Assembly (NCBI GenBank): GCA_002917075.1
Contig: NTMA01000009.1
Span: 186,001 to 250,000 of the forward strand
Direction: 5' to 3'
DNA: 64,000 nucleotides
Source of the DNA: Hawksworthiomyces lignivorus
Taxonomy: Eukaryota > Ascomycota > Sordariomycetes > Ophiostomatales > Ophiostomataceae
Each line of letters starts with the position of its first letter. Position 1 is the stretch's first letter. The translations under genes were made by a program, and so were the position numbers. This document shows positions 43,784 to 53,858 of the stretch, in pieces. The notes under the pieces are model-generated. The model was given only the letters and a program-made list of their open reading frames with translations, did no database searches and was not told where the DNA came from.

Positions 43784-46700
43784 ATGCCGTCGAAGACGAT
43801 ATCAGGACGGATCGCCAAGTCCCAGAGGGGAAAGAAAAAGCCCATAGAGCAACAGCATCAAAAGAACCATCGATGGGAGTCTTTCCAGAGCAAGATTGCG
43901 AAACTACATTCCCTTGACCCTCTCCACAAAGTCCGCCGTCACGATCTCGACGAGGCCAGCGCCAGCGACCTTTCTGCCACTACCTCCTACTTCCGCAACG
44001 GAATCGAAAAATGGGCCGACCTGAACTTGACACGGGGCTTCACGGCATTTCGCCGCACAGTGAAGCCCCTCTGCGAGAGCCTGGCGCAGATCCTGCACTT
44101 CGAGGACCGCATCATGGACGCTCTAGTCGCAGCAATTCAAGAAGCCAGCCAGACGGGAGATGACGGGCGCGAGGCCCTCGAGCCTCTGCTGGATCTGCTG
44201 ACGGCGTTCGCACACGATCTGGGCTCTCGCTTTGTCGAGCGAGGCTACGACTCCCGAGCCTTTGTTGTGCTCGTCGATGTGGCCCGCAGCAACAGCGGCG
44301 CCGGTCTCTCTGCTGGAGGGTCCCGCCGTCAGCAGAACCACGAGATGGATGCCGCCGTAATTGAGTGGACGTTTGCCTGCCTAGCCTTCTTGTTCAAATA
44401 CCTGGCGCGACTCCTCGTATCCGACCTGCGACCTACTTACGATATCCTCGCGCCTCTCCTCGGCCGGCCTTCCACGACCCAGCCTACCCGGCATGTTCCT
44501 GGCCACATCGCGCGGTTCACGGCTGAAGCATTAAGCTTTCTGGTGCGCGTTACAGCCAACAAGACTCGCCGCCAGACGGAGCTCGCCCGAATCGTAAACC
44601 ACATCCGCGACGACCTGCTGCAGGCAATAGAAGCCGCTACATCGTCCCCGACGACCAAGCACACACGCACGAGCAAAGAGGCTATCCAGCTCTACACACA
44701 GGCTATCATGACTCTTTTCGCCGAAGCGACCAAAGGGCCCGGGGACACGCTGAGGCTATCAGCTGATGGAATTTTCGTGGGTATCTTGCAAGCGATCCCG
44801 GACAGTGAATTACAGCAGCGGCCAGCGTCGAAGAAGGAAGATAAAGCGGACGACAGTCAACTCACGCCGTGGAGTGACATCTGCTGCGGTGTGCTGACAA
44901 GCATAATACACCATGCCTCGCCAGAGCAACTGCAACCCATCACGGAGGCGATCTTTGCTGAGGCCACAGCAGCTATGGAGAACGTAACCAAATTATCATC
45001 TACCAAGGGCAGCAAAGCATCAACAACCGGAAGCGGCAGTCCGTGGCGTCTGTCGATCTTTGTACGTCTCATTGGAATTCTGGCTGGTGTGCGCGGTGGC
45101 ATGAAGATCAAGGACTGGCTACCACTGGTCCAGACCCTATCCCAGATCCTTGAAACTATGTCATCCCCTGCCAGCGGCTCCTCATCGATAGATTCCTCGT
45201 CTTCGCTGATCTGGCAGCATATTCTCATCAATGTCGGGATTGTTTGGCACCATGCACCGCTCTTCACGATACAGACCCAGCTCGCATCCCTCAAAAAATC
45301 TCTAGACCGCGAGCCTTTTTCTCTGTGGTTTATTCCCTTCTGTGCCTACGTGGCCGATCTCAACCCGATTGCGTTCCAGAGCACACTGAGAGAGCCGTTT
45401 CAGGCTTTCATCTCAGCCCACTGGTCGCATGATGGCAACGAAAATGTCCTATGCACCGTGCTGGTCCATATGGTGACATTGGGTGCATTCCCAGCTGCGC
45501 CGGTGAGTGCTATGAGCAGTGGCAGCAGCAACAGCAACACCAAAACCACAAGTTGCCTCCGCCTACCTCAGTCCTGGCAGGACAGCATCGTCAGCAAATT
45601 CGACCAACTTGAAGCGATTCCATTTCCAGAACGCGGCGTCTACGGAAAAGATCCCACAACATGGCGTGAGCACTGCCTACCCAAGTACGCTGCTCTTCTT
45701 CACTTGGTGGATACCGTCGCGATCGTCCATCCATCCACGCCAGCCCGCATTGCGCAGCTCTTACTTCGCAAGCTGAAGCTGGCCCTGCGGCCCACTTCCT
45801 CCCAGCTTTCCAACAACGACGAGACTACGTTCCTCGTCACCCAGGGCTTTCGGTCCTACCTGCGCATGACTCGCGCACTCGGGGAGACACCTGATTCCGG
45901 TCTACGGCCCCTCCTGCGAGCAGCTGCACCAAGGTTTTCGCGCCGCATAGGGTTTTTAGAGGCACTGCTACAGTACGAGCGACAAGTGCAGGACGTACCG
46001 CCGGCTACAGACAATCAGGATCGTCGTGAAAGCACCAAAGAGGAAGCAGACAAAGAAGACGACCCCTTTGTCATGGTCCTCGTGGCAAATCTAGCAGCGC
46101 CTTCGCACCCCCTCCGATTTGTGTCTCTCCAGCTCCTCAAACGCTTGGGTGATGCCGACTCATCCACCTCTCCTCCCGACCATGCCGCAGCGCTTGATAA
46201 TATGCTCGAGACCGAGCAAATCGACTTTGTGCCACAGAACGTCCGTATCCTAGCAGTCCACCTTCGCAAGCTAGCCCAGCTCTTCGGACATGTTGCCGAC
46301 GGCTCTTGGTTGCAGGCGGCGATCCCAGCCTTCCTCTTTGGCATGCTCTCAGTGCCCTTGGCGCCCGTCTGGGAGGATGCTATAAAGGCAATGAAGCAGG
46401 TGGCTGAGACAAACAAGGTCGGCGAAGAGGCCATCGCCACGCTAGCATTGGACTGGCTCGACGTGTCATCGCCTCGCAGCGGCGAGGCGCGGGGTCACCT
46501 GAAGAACTCGGCCGACGCAAACAACAGCGGCCCCCGGCTGGCACCCACCGACTTTGAGTGCTTCAAGCTTGACAAGCTGCTCCGTGCTGCGAAGAAGACA
46601 GAACAGCTCGTCGCGGACCCGTCAGTGCTCCTGTGGCAGACGTTCCAGGAGAAGCAGCAGGCGGCTGCGGCGCACGCTAATTTTGCGCGCAGCAAAGCAC

Positions 46701-49700
46701 TCAAGGTCTTGGCCGCCATGCCGGCCGTGGCCGAGAAGCGGTCTCGCAGACTCGTACCGCACCTCCTCTCTTGGACAGAGGACCAGAGACGCGTCGTCGG
46801 TGACGAAGGTGATGACGCCGACGAGGAACTCAATGCAGAAGAAGAAGAAAACGATGACTTTGAGGACTTTGCTGCTGAGGATAACGGAGACGATGATGCT
46901 TATGAAGAAGATGGCGCAAGCGAGCTGGGCGGGTGGTCCTTTGCCGACAAGAAGTCCCTGGTGGTCGTCTTCTCGCTCTTTACAAACTCCCAAGTCCTGT
47001 ACCAGAGCGACAAGGCCTATACGGCCCTTTTGAAGCTCATGGCAAACGGCGATATCGAGATCCAGCGTCTGGCACTCAAGAGTCTGCTTGCCTGGCGGCA
47101 AGACGCACTGATCCGCTACAAGGAGCAGCTCGACAACCTCCTCGACGAGACCAAGTTCAAGAACGGGCTCACGCTGCTGCTCCAGGCGGATGACGAAAAC
47201 AACAGCAATACCGGCATCCTGCCCGAGCATCGCGCTGACCTCATGCCCGTACTGCTCCGTCTCCTATACGGCCGCACCATTTCCAAGAAGGGAGCTGCCA
47301 GTGGCCGCCAGGGCTTGCACGCGACACGTCTGTTCGTCATCCGCAACTTGGACGTGGACGGCATCGGCGGCTTCCTGGCTGTCGCCCTGGGAAGCCTGCA
47401 AGGGGTACGTGTTGTGACCAACAGCACGGACAAGGCCTGGACCCTGCGCGAGAGCATCTTCCCAGCACATGGTAGCGAAGGTGACGAGGGTCTCCTGACC
47501 GCTCGCAAGCAGGTGGGTATGCTGAACATGCTCGAACCGATCATTACCGAGCTGGGAAGCAACGTGACAACCTTCTTGGATATTCTGGTGAACGCCACAT
47601 TGTACTGTCTGATCTGCGCTTGCCGTGGCCTTCAGACGACCACAGCGGCAGAAGAAGATGTCGATGCTGATGCTCTGGTTGGCTCTGGAGCCAGCAATGT
47701 CTCTCTTCTCCGGACCGCAAAGACTGCTGCTCTTCGCTGCCTCTGCGCCCTCTTCCGCAACGCCGATGGCTTTGACTGGACGCCTTACCGCGACATCATT
47801 GTGGCCGAGGTCATCAGCCCCGGCATCGACCGCCTCCCCCAGGAGACCACCCAGGGCGTCTCGTGGACCTGGAAACTCTTGGCGACGTGGGCGCAGACGC
47901 CGCACTGCGTCATGTTCCTCGGCGTCGACTCGCGCATCGTGCCCAAGATCCTCGAGAGCCTTTCGACAAAGCGCGCAAAGGACGCCATCCGAATCTTTGC
48001 GCTCGGGGTGCTGGACAGCCTGGTGCAGCTGGCGCAGGCACCCGTCGCTGAGTCGCCGTTCCAAGCGCGCGTCCTATCCGAGCTGCTGACGCCCAACATG
48101 GACGCCGCGCTGCTGCACCTGAACCGCATGCTGCGCTCGTCGACGACGGAGGACGGCAGCGGGGAGATTAGTCGGCCGCTCCTCGAAGCGTGCGTCAACT
48201 CCGTCGTGGGGCTGTCGCCGCTGGTGCAGGCGTCGACCCACGTGCGCAGCCTCGTCGACATCGCCACATGGCTCCTCAATCAGCCCTCGCGCCGTGTCAA
48301 TCCCCGCGTGAAGGGCTCGCTGCTGCTCATCCTCGAGCGGTTCATCCGTCTTGACAATGAGGCTGCCAGCGCCATGGGCCTCCAAGCTCAGAGCGAAGAA
48401 GACAGAGAGCTGCACAGCAAGGTGTTCACGACCATCGCCTCGCTCTTCTCCTTCTTCAAGGACCGCGAGAACCGCCAGTCGCTCTGCCGCGTCCTGGCCG
48501 TCTTTGCTACGGCGCAGACGACGCTGCCTGAGGAGCGGAAGCGACTGCAGGCGGTGGCGGATCTCTGCTTTGACCTCAACTCGTACACCGAGGGCCAGCT
48601 TGACGAACCCGACTACGATCGGCGTCTAGCTGCGTTTACTGCCATTGTGCAGCGGTCATCGGATTCTTCTCCTCCGTTTACAGCGGAACAATGGCTTCCT
48701 CTGCTACACAATATGCTGTTCTATATACGAATCGACGAGGAATACGGCATCTTGGCGACAAATGCCGCCGATGGGCTCTGCAAGTTCATCGACGACGCTT
48801 CAGATTCCACGACGCAGCAACCCAAGGAGGATGGCAACGAGTCTGCTGGTTTAGCAGAGCTGCTAAAGACCTTGGTCCTTCCTGCGATGTTCTCCGGGGC
48901 GCGAAACCCCTCGGAAACTGTCCGTCGCGAGACTGCCCGGGTGTTCGGACACCTCATCTCGAACCTGCGGGCCTGGCAACCAATTGCCGATTTGACGCCG
49001 TTGGTGCCGGAGCCAAAGAAGCGCGCCCAAGACGAATCGGAGGACGAGGCCAACATGGAAGACGCCGGCACTGCTGAAGAAGACAGAGACATCAACCGCG
49101 CCTTCTTTTCCAACATTCTCAACCCGGCCATCTCCAAGCAGATCCAGGCCATGCAGGTTCTAGAAGGTATCAATGCGCGGTACCCGCTGAGCAGCAAAAA
49201 TATTAGCCAGTTCTTTATCCCGCTTCTAGAGCATTTCATCTTCGGCCGCGAAGAAGGCGCAGACGACTTCGGCCTGGGCGCCCAGGCGACCAACACGATC
49301 GCCCAGCTGGCGTACTCGCTCGAGTGGAACCAGTACCGGGCACTGCTGAAGCGGTTTCTCTCATTCATTGAGACAAAGCCCGAGCTGCAGAAGCAGGTGG
49401 TCCGTCTTCTCGACAAGGTAGTGGATGCGCTTTTCGTATCTGCTGGAAAGACGGAAGCAGGTGGCACGGCAACAAGCGACGCTGAATCCAAGAAGGACGA
49501 TGCAGCGGTGGTTGCACCGCAAAGACGTCTGGCTGCCACCTTGCCAGACATGGAAAAGCTTACGGACGAGGTGCTGAACAATCTGGCACCATCGCTGCTC
49601 GAATATCTGCATGACAAGGACGAAGAGACGGTCAGTGCTCGTGTCCCCGTAGCTATTGTGGTGGTGAAGCTTTTGAATCTACTCCCCACGGAGACGCGCG

Positions 49701-52633
49701 ATCAGAGGCTGGCCGGCGTGCTCACGGACGTCTGCCATATTCTGCGCAGCAAAGCTTGGGAGTCGCGCGAGATGGCGCGCGACACGCTAGCCCGTATTGC
49801 GTGCATCCTCGGCCCCAGCTGCTTTGGCTTTATCCTGCAGGAGCTCCGCGGCGCTCTGACGCGGGGCTACCAGCTGCACGTCCTGTCGTACACGATGCAC
49901 ACGCTACTTCTGGCGGTCATCCCGCAGTTTGCGCAGGGCGACTTGGACGATTGTGTGGAGACGATGATGACGATCATAATGGATGACGTGTTTGGAGCAG
50001 TTGGCGAGGAGAAGGATGCCGAGGGCTACGTCAGCAAGATGAAGGAAGTCAAGAAGAGCAAGAGCCAGGACTCGCTGAAGCTCGTCGCAAAGAACGTCTC
50101 CGTCCGGCAGCTCGGACACCTGGTGCGGCCGCTGCATGCCTTGATGCAGGAAAAGATCACCAAGTCGATTGCTGCAAAGATCGACACGCTCTTGAGCCAG
50201 ATCGCCTCTGGTCTAGCACAGAATCCGGGAGTTGCAGAGTCGCATGACACCCTCGTCTTCTGCTACGAGATCATCAACGATGTATACAAGAGCCGGGCGG
50301 CCGGTGGCGACGCGCGAGGCGACGATGCGCGCAAGATGGATCCCCGCGTCAAGAAGTTCTTGTTCCAGAAGACGATGCGCAACAACACTGGCGAGCGCAC
50401 CGCCGCCAAGTTCACGTACAAGCTGATTCAATTTGGGCTCGACCTGCTACGCACTGTTCTGCGGCAGTACGACAGCCTGCGGACGGCCGAGAACATTACC
50501 GGATTCATTCCCATCATCGGCGATGCCGTCGTGGCCGGCGAGGACGAGGTCAAAATTGCGGCGTACAAGCTGCTCGTTGTCCTCGCCAAGGTCCCTTTCA
50601 AGGACATGACAGACTTCACCGGCCTCTACCAGGTGTGCACCAAAGAAGCCCTCAAGACGGTGCGCACAGCGGCGTCAACCACGAGCGACCTGGCCCAGGC
50701 CGCCCTAAAGCTTATTTCCGTCGTACTGCGCAGTCGTCATGAAGACGTCCCCGTGCGGCCTAACGCCGTCGACGAGCTGCTGGGCAAGCTGAAGCACGAC
50801 CTGACCAACCCGCTGTTCCGACACGTGACGTTCAACTTTGTGCGGGCCGTGCTAGACCGCAAGGTGGAGACGGCAACCGTGTACGACACGCTCGATTACA
50901 TCGGCACGGTGATGATCACAAACGACGACCAGGAGACGCGCGATCTTGCGCGGCGCGCGTTCTTCCAGTTCTTGCGCGAGTACCCGCAGCGGCGGCGGCG
51001 CTGGGAGCGGCAGCTCGCCTTCATCGTAGCCAACTTTGACTATGACCGCGAGAGCGGGCGGCTGTCGGCGATGGAGGTGGTGTACCAGCTGCTGCTGAAG
51101 TCGACGGCATCGATGGCGTCTCTTACCGAGGCAGCCGACGACGACTTCGTGCAAGACATTATCGCGGCGACGTTCCTGCCGATGGTGCTGGTGCTGGCGC
51201 GCGACTCGAGCGCCAAGTGCCGGCGCGTGGCGGCGGCGCAGCTGCGGGCGATGCTGCAGATGGCGAAGCGCGAGTACCTGAACGAGTTCCTGCGCACGTT
51301 CCGCGGGTGGCTAGCGAGCGAGGCAGCGGGTGCCGAACTTGGCCGCCTCAACGTGGGCGTCGAGATGTTCGGCCTCTACTTTGCGTCCTGGGATGGCAAC
51401 CCGGCGACGCCCGTCACTACCACGGCGGCGCTGACCACTACGCAGGCTGAGGATGTGCGCGCCGTCATCGACCGCATCGCAGCCCTCCTAGCTAGCGAGG
51501 AGGTCCGCGGCAGCGCGATCCACGACCGCCTGGTCGCAACCGCCCTGCAGACAGCCGAGACGCTTGTGGCCAACGTCCCCGTGCTCGCGCTCGATCCAGC
51601 GGTATCCGCAGACCTGTGGCTCGGCATCCGTCAGTGTCTGTGGCACAGCACGCACGACGTGCGGATGGCGGCCATGCGCCTGGTCGGGCTCTTCCTGGCA
51701 GACTTCTCCGGAAAGGGTCACGGCGCTACTGGCGCGGCTGCTGATGCGGCTGCTGCGACCAACGGCAAGAAAAAGAGCGCCAGGGGCTTGGCTGCTGAGT
51801 CCGGGTCGGCCATCACCGGCTCGTACGGCATGACTCTGGAAGACGATGACGTCGCCACCTTTGTCCGGGGCTGCCTGAGCGTCCTGTCGGCGCGCAGCGA
51901 CGAAGACGTAGACGAGGTAGAAGCGGCCGAGGCGGCCAAGATGCTGATCCACCTCGGACAGTACCTGCGCCCTGAACCAGAGGACAATGACGACGCTGAG
52001 AAGGAAGAAGCGGATAGCGACGAAGAAGAGGATGAGTATGCACCGGAGGAGGATGAAGATAAGGAGGACGACGAAGACGAGGAAGCCGGCAATATTCTGG
52101 CCCGCACCCGGCCTGTCGACCGCCGCTACGTCTTCCTTCGCCTCGCGCGCATCGTCCGTCGTGAGGCGCCGCCCAAGGCGTCGGCGCTCGTGCCCAAGGC
52201 GGCGGCCATGACAGTGCTGGAGGCGGTCTGCAGCGCCGGCACAAAGAACAGGGGAGCAGCCGCACCTCCGCCATCTGCCGTGGCCGCCCGCGCCATTCTG
52301 CGACCGCTGCGCAACCTGACGGACACGTCTATCCCGGCGCCCGTGGCGGCGGACCCGCAGTTTGCACCGCGCTACGACGATCTCAAGCGGCGCGCGCAGC
52401 TGCTCATGGACACACTGCAGACGCGGCTGGGCACGGCGGCGTACACGCGGCTCCTGCTGGCGGTGGGCGCGGCTGCGCGCGACCGGCGGCAGCAGCGGGC
52501 CAGCAAGCGCAAGATCGGGGCTGTGACACAGCCGGAGAAGTACGGACGGGACAAGCGCAAGAAGCTGGACAAGAAGAAGGAGCGGCGCAAAATCCGGGGA
52601 CAGGAGTACCGCGGCGTGCGGCGCGGGTACTGA
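43784..52633 (+). CDS. UTP20: U3 snoRNP protein Utp20 (DRIM), single exon, 2949 residues
   Basis: Giant HEAT-repeat component of the small-subunit processome, needed for 18S rRNA maturation in the nucleolus. One uninterrupted 8850-bp frame. The conserved N-terminus HRWESFQSKIAKLHSLDPLH and the long alpha-helical repeat body identify the family. Acidic linkers are at about residues 1006-1045 and 2730-2770. The C-terminus is a basic tail (PEKYGRDKRKKLDKKKERRK) as in other Utp20 proteins. Yeast Utp20 is about 2490 residues, so this one is longer, partly from Ala- and Asp/Glu-rich insertions. No intron is needed for any conserved segment. Codon use is strongly G/C-ending, most of all in the 3' third. 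An unspotted small in-frame intron cannot be excluded. Confidence 0.93.
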   Translation: MPSKTISGRIAKSQRGKKKPIEQQHQKNHRWESFQSKIAKLHSLDPLHKVRRHDLDEASASDLSATTSYFRNGIEKWADLNLTRGFTAFRRTVKPLCESLAQILHFEDRIMDALVAAIQEASQTGDDGREALEPLLDLLTAFAHDLGSRFVERGYDSRAFVVLVDVARSNSGAGLSAGGSRRQQNHEMDAAVIEWTFACLAFLFKYLARLLVSDLRPTYDILAPLLGRPSTTQPTRHVPGHIARFTAEALSFLVRVTANKTRRQTELARIVNHIRDDLLQAIEAATSSPTTKHTRTSKEAIQLYTQAIMTLFAEATKGPGDTLRLSADGIFVGILQAIPDSELQQRPASKKEDKADDSQLTPWSDICCGVLTSIIHHASPEQLQPITEAIFAEATAAMENVTKLSSTKGSKASTTGSGSPWRLSIFVRLIGILAGVRGGMKIKDWLPLVQTLSQILETMSSPASGSSSIDSSSSLIWQHILINVGIVWHHAPLFTIQTQLASLKKSLDREPFSLWFIPFCAYVADLNPIAFQSTLREPFQAFISAHWSHDGNENVLCTVLVHMVTLGAFPAAPVSAMSSGSSNSNTKTTSCLRLPQSWQDSIVSKFDQLEAIPFPERGVYGKDPTTWREHCLPKYAALLHLVDTVAIVHPSTPARIAQLLLRKLKLALRPTSSQLSNNDETTFLVTQGFRSYLRMTRALGETPDSGLRPLLRAAAPRFSRRIGFLEALLQYERQVQDVPPATDNQDRRESTKEEADKEDDPFVMVLVANLAAPSHPLRFVSLQLLKRLGDADSSTSPPDHAAALDNMLETEQIDFVPQNVRILAVHLRKLAQLFGHVADGSWLQAAIPAFLFGMLSVPLAPVWEDAIKAMKQVAETNKVGEEAIATLALDWLDVSSPRSGEARGHLKNSADANNSGPRLAPTDFECFKLDKLLRAAKKTEQLVADPSVLLWQTFQEKQQAAAAHANFARSKALKVLAAMPAVAEKRSRRLVPHLLSWTEDQRRVVGDEGDDADEELNAEEEENDDFEDFAAEDNGDDDAYEEDGASELGGWSFADKKSLVVVFSLFTNSQVLYQSDKAYTALLKLMANGDIEIQRLALKSLLAWRQDALIRYKEQLDNLLDETKFKNGLTLLLQADDENNSNTGILPEHRADLMPVLLRLLYGRTISKKGAASGRQGLHATRLFVIRNLDVDGIGGFLAVALGSLQGVRVVTNSTDKAWTLRESIFPAHGSEGDEGLLTARKQVGMLNMLEPIITELGSNVTTFLDILVNATLYCLICACRGLQTTTAAEEDVDADALVGSGASNVSLLRTAKTAALRCLCALFRNADGFDWTPYRDIIVAEVISPGIDRLPQETTQGVSWTWKLLATWAQTPHCVMFLGVDSRIVPKILESLSTKRAKDAIRIFALGVLDSLVQLAQAPVAESPFQARVLSELLTPNMDAALLHLNRMLRSSTTEDGSGEISRPLLEACVNSVVGLSPLVQASTHVRSLVDIATWLLNQPSRRVNPRVKGSLLLILERFIRLDNEAASAMGLQAQSEEDRELHSKVFTTIASLFSFFKDRENRQSLCRVLAVFATAQTTLPEERKRLQAVADLCFDLNSYTEGQLDEPDYDRRLAAFTAIVQRSSDSSPPFTAEQWLPLLHNMLFYIRIDEEYGILATNAADGLCKFIDDASDSTTQQPKEDGNESAGLAELLKTLVLPAMFSGARNPSETVRRETARVFGHLISNLRAWQPIADLTPLVPEPKKRAQDESEDEANMEDAGTAEEDRDINRAFFSNILNPAISKQIQAMQVLEGINARYPLSSKNISQFFIPLLEHFIFGREEGADDFGLGAQATNTIAQLAYSLEWNQYRALLKRFLSFIETKPELQKQVVRLLDKVVDALFVSAGKTEAGGTATSDAESKKDDAAVVAPQRRLAATLPDMEKLTDEVLNNLAPSLLEYLHDKDEETVSARVPVAIVVVKLLNLLPTETRDQRLAGVLTDVCHILRSKAWESREMARDTLARIACILGPSCFGFILQELRGALTRGYQLHVLSYTMHTLLLAVIPQFAQGDLDDCVETMMTIIMDDVFGAVGEEKDAEGYVSKMKEVKKSKSQDSLKLVAKNVSVRQLGHLVRPLHALMQEKITKSIAAKIDTLLSQIASGLAQNPGVAESHDTLVFCYEIINDVYKSRAAGGDARGDDARKMDPRVKKFLFQKTMRNNTGERTAAKFTYKLIQFGLDLLRTVLRQYDSLRTAENITGFIPIIGDAVVAGEDEVKIAAYKLLVVLAKVPFKDMTDFTGLYQVCTKEALKTVRTAASTTSDLAQAALKLISVVLRSRHEDVPVRPNAVDELLGKLKHDLTNPLFRHVTFNFVRAVLDRKVETATVYDTLDYIGTVMITNDDQETRDLARRAFFQFLREYPQRRRRWERQLAFIVANFDYDRESGRLSAMEVVYQLLLKSTASMASLTEAADDDFVQDIIAATFLPMVLVLARDSSAKCRRVAAAQLRAMLQMAKREYLNEFLRTFRGWLASEAAGAELGRLNVGVEMFGLYFASWDGNPATPVTTTAALTTTQAEDVRAVIDRIAALLASEEVRGSAIHDRLVATALQTAETLVANVPVLALDPAVSADLWLGIRQCLWHSTHDVRMAAMRLVGLFLADFSGKGHGATGAAADAAAATNGKKKSARGLAAESGSAITGSYGMTLEDDDVATFVRGCLSVLSARSDEDVDEVEAAEAAKMLIHLGQYLRPEPEDNDDAEKEEADSDEEEDEYAPEEDEDKEDDEDEEAGNILARTRPVDRRYVFLRLARIVRREAPPKASALVPKAAAMTVLEAVCSAGTKNRGAAAPPPSAVAARAILRPLRNLTDTSIPAPVAADPQFAPRYDDLKRRAQLLMDTLQTRLGTAAYTRLLLAVGAAARDRRQQRASKRKIGAVTQPEKYGRDKRKKLDKKKERRKIRGQEYRGVRRGY

Positions 52634-53141
52634 GGAGACAAGGAAGAACTTGCCGCCATTTTATAGGAGTCTGGAGGGAATACTACAAAAACCGGCGTTC
52701 GGGGCTACAAACAAAAAGTTAAGTTGCATATATCTGCATTTGGTTTTAGCATAGAACACTTGCATGTGTTAGCAATTAGTTGCATGTTTCCTATCTTTCA
52801 TATTCACATTTTTCACAATAAATTAAGTTAATCTGAACTTCAAGTAAGAAAAGCTAAGGCACAGAAGAGCCAAAGCACAGAGTTGAATGAGCTGCGAAAG
52901 GTAGAAGCGAGATTAATTTCAACCAGCTGCCACAGTTGATATGGGCAGCTATGACTCCAGCATGTCTAACATTTGCAAATATTGTCCGTAATCCGACCCA
53001 AAACGCCACTTGAGATGCTTCATTATGTTACAGTTCCCCGATCCAAACGCCCATAGAATACTCCGCGTTACCCGCTCGAAGTTATTATTCTTTCCACAAG
53101 GTTCATCTATGCTATTTGTTCGGGCTTGAAGTGCGAGGGTT
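52634..53141. other. Convergent 3' spacer between UTP20 and the DNL gene
   Basis: 3' ends of two converging genes. AATAAA at 52817-52822 is a candidate polyadenylation element for UTP20. No gene recognised. Confidence 0.55.
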
Positions 53142-53858
53142 TCACTGCTGCTCTCCACTGCTGCTTCTGAACGTCGACCCCGGTGCTGCGCCAGTATCCG
53201 CTTCCACCCCGGCAGCGTCTTTGCTGCCTTTTCGCTTAGGTTGTATCACGTCCTCAGACGCCAGCCGGGCCTGCCGGTCGCTCGACGACCCGTCTTCCCA
53301 GAACTCCACGTCGCCGTCCTCGCCAAGCGTGCCTCGCTTCACCAGCTTGCCGCGCTCCCGCAGGATGTCCTCGATCGTCCGCGCGCCACCAGGGGCGGTG
53401 CCGAAGATGCCCAAGTGGTCGCTGATGACGTGCCGGTTGCGGCATCCGGGGCAGGTAATCAGCACGGAGCCGTGGTGGTACCCCTGCTTGGAGACGTTGT
53501 GGGCAGAACGCTGGCCGCAGGGGACGCACGTAAAGGTGAGTTCGTAGTGGGGAGCGAGGCCGGTGGTGTCAGCGGGCAGGCTGGCGTCGCTAGCCTCAGA
53601 CGAGGAAGATTCGGTCGCCGACGTTGCCAGTCGCCTCGACGGCCGGGGAATGTCGTGGGCGCAGCGCCGCGCTGTGAGAGAAAATGGTTGCGGGGGCCGG
53701 ACAAGACACTGCATTGGTCGTCTGACGGCATATACAGCAGCGCTGGAGAAGAGGGCCTGTTGCGTGTGCTTCACTGTCAGCGCACGCGAGGCTGCTGCGC
53801 GTGTCACAGAATCGAGCGGCCGTTTTGTGAGCAGCGACCAGGCAGTCTTCGAGGCCAT
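53142..53858 (-). CDS. ZIM17: DNL-type zinc-finger protein, mitochondrial Hsp70 escort factor, 238 residues
   Basis: Matrix protein that keeps mitochondrial Hsp70 soluble (Zim17/Tim15/Hep1). Single exon. The zinc finger has Cys111, Cys114 (CVPCG) and Cys136, Cys139 (CPGC) with the family segment HVISDHLGIFG, where the name motif reads DHL as in other fungi. Residues 1-75 are rich in Arg, Ser, Ala and Leu with few acids, a typical presequence. I chose the ATG at 53858 (context ACAATGG): the frame runs further upstream only through a trinucleotide-rich repeat, where it begins with TTG. The tail after FWEDG is Ser/Asp-rich and not conserved. Confidence 0.92.
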   Translation of the reverse strand: MASKTAWSLLTKRPLDSVTRAAASRALTVKHTQQALFSSAAVYAVRRPMQCLVRPPQPFSLTARRCAHDIPRPSRRLATSATESSSSEASDASLPADTTGLAPHYELTFTCVPCGQRSAHNVSKQGYHHGSVLITCPGCRNRHVISDHLGIFGTAPGGARTIEDILRERGKLVKRGTLGEDGDVEFWEDGSSSDRQARLASEDVIQPKRKGSKDAAGVEADTGAAPGSTFRSSSGEQQ

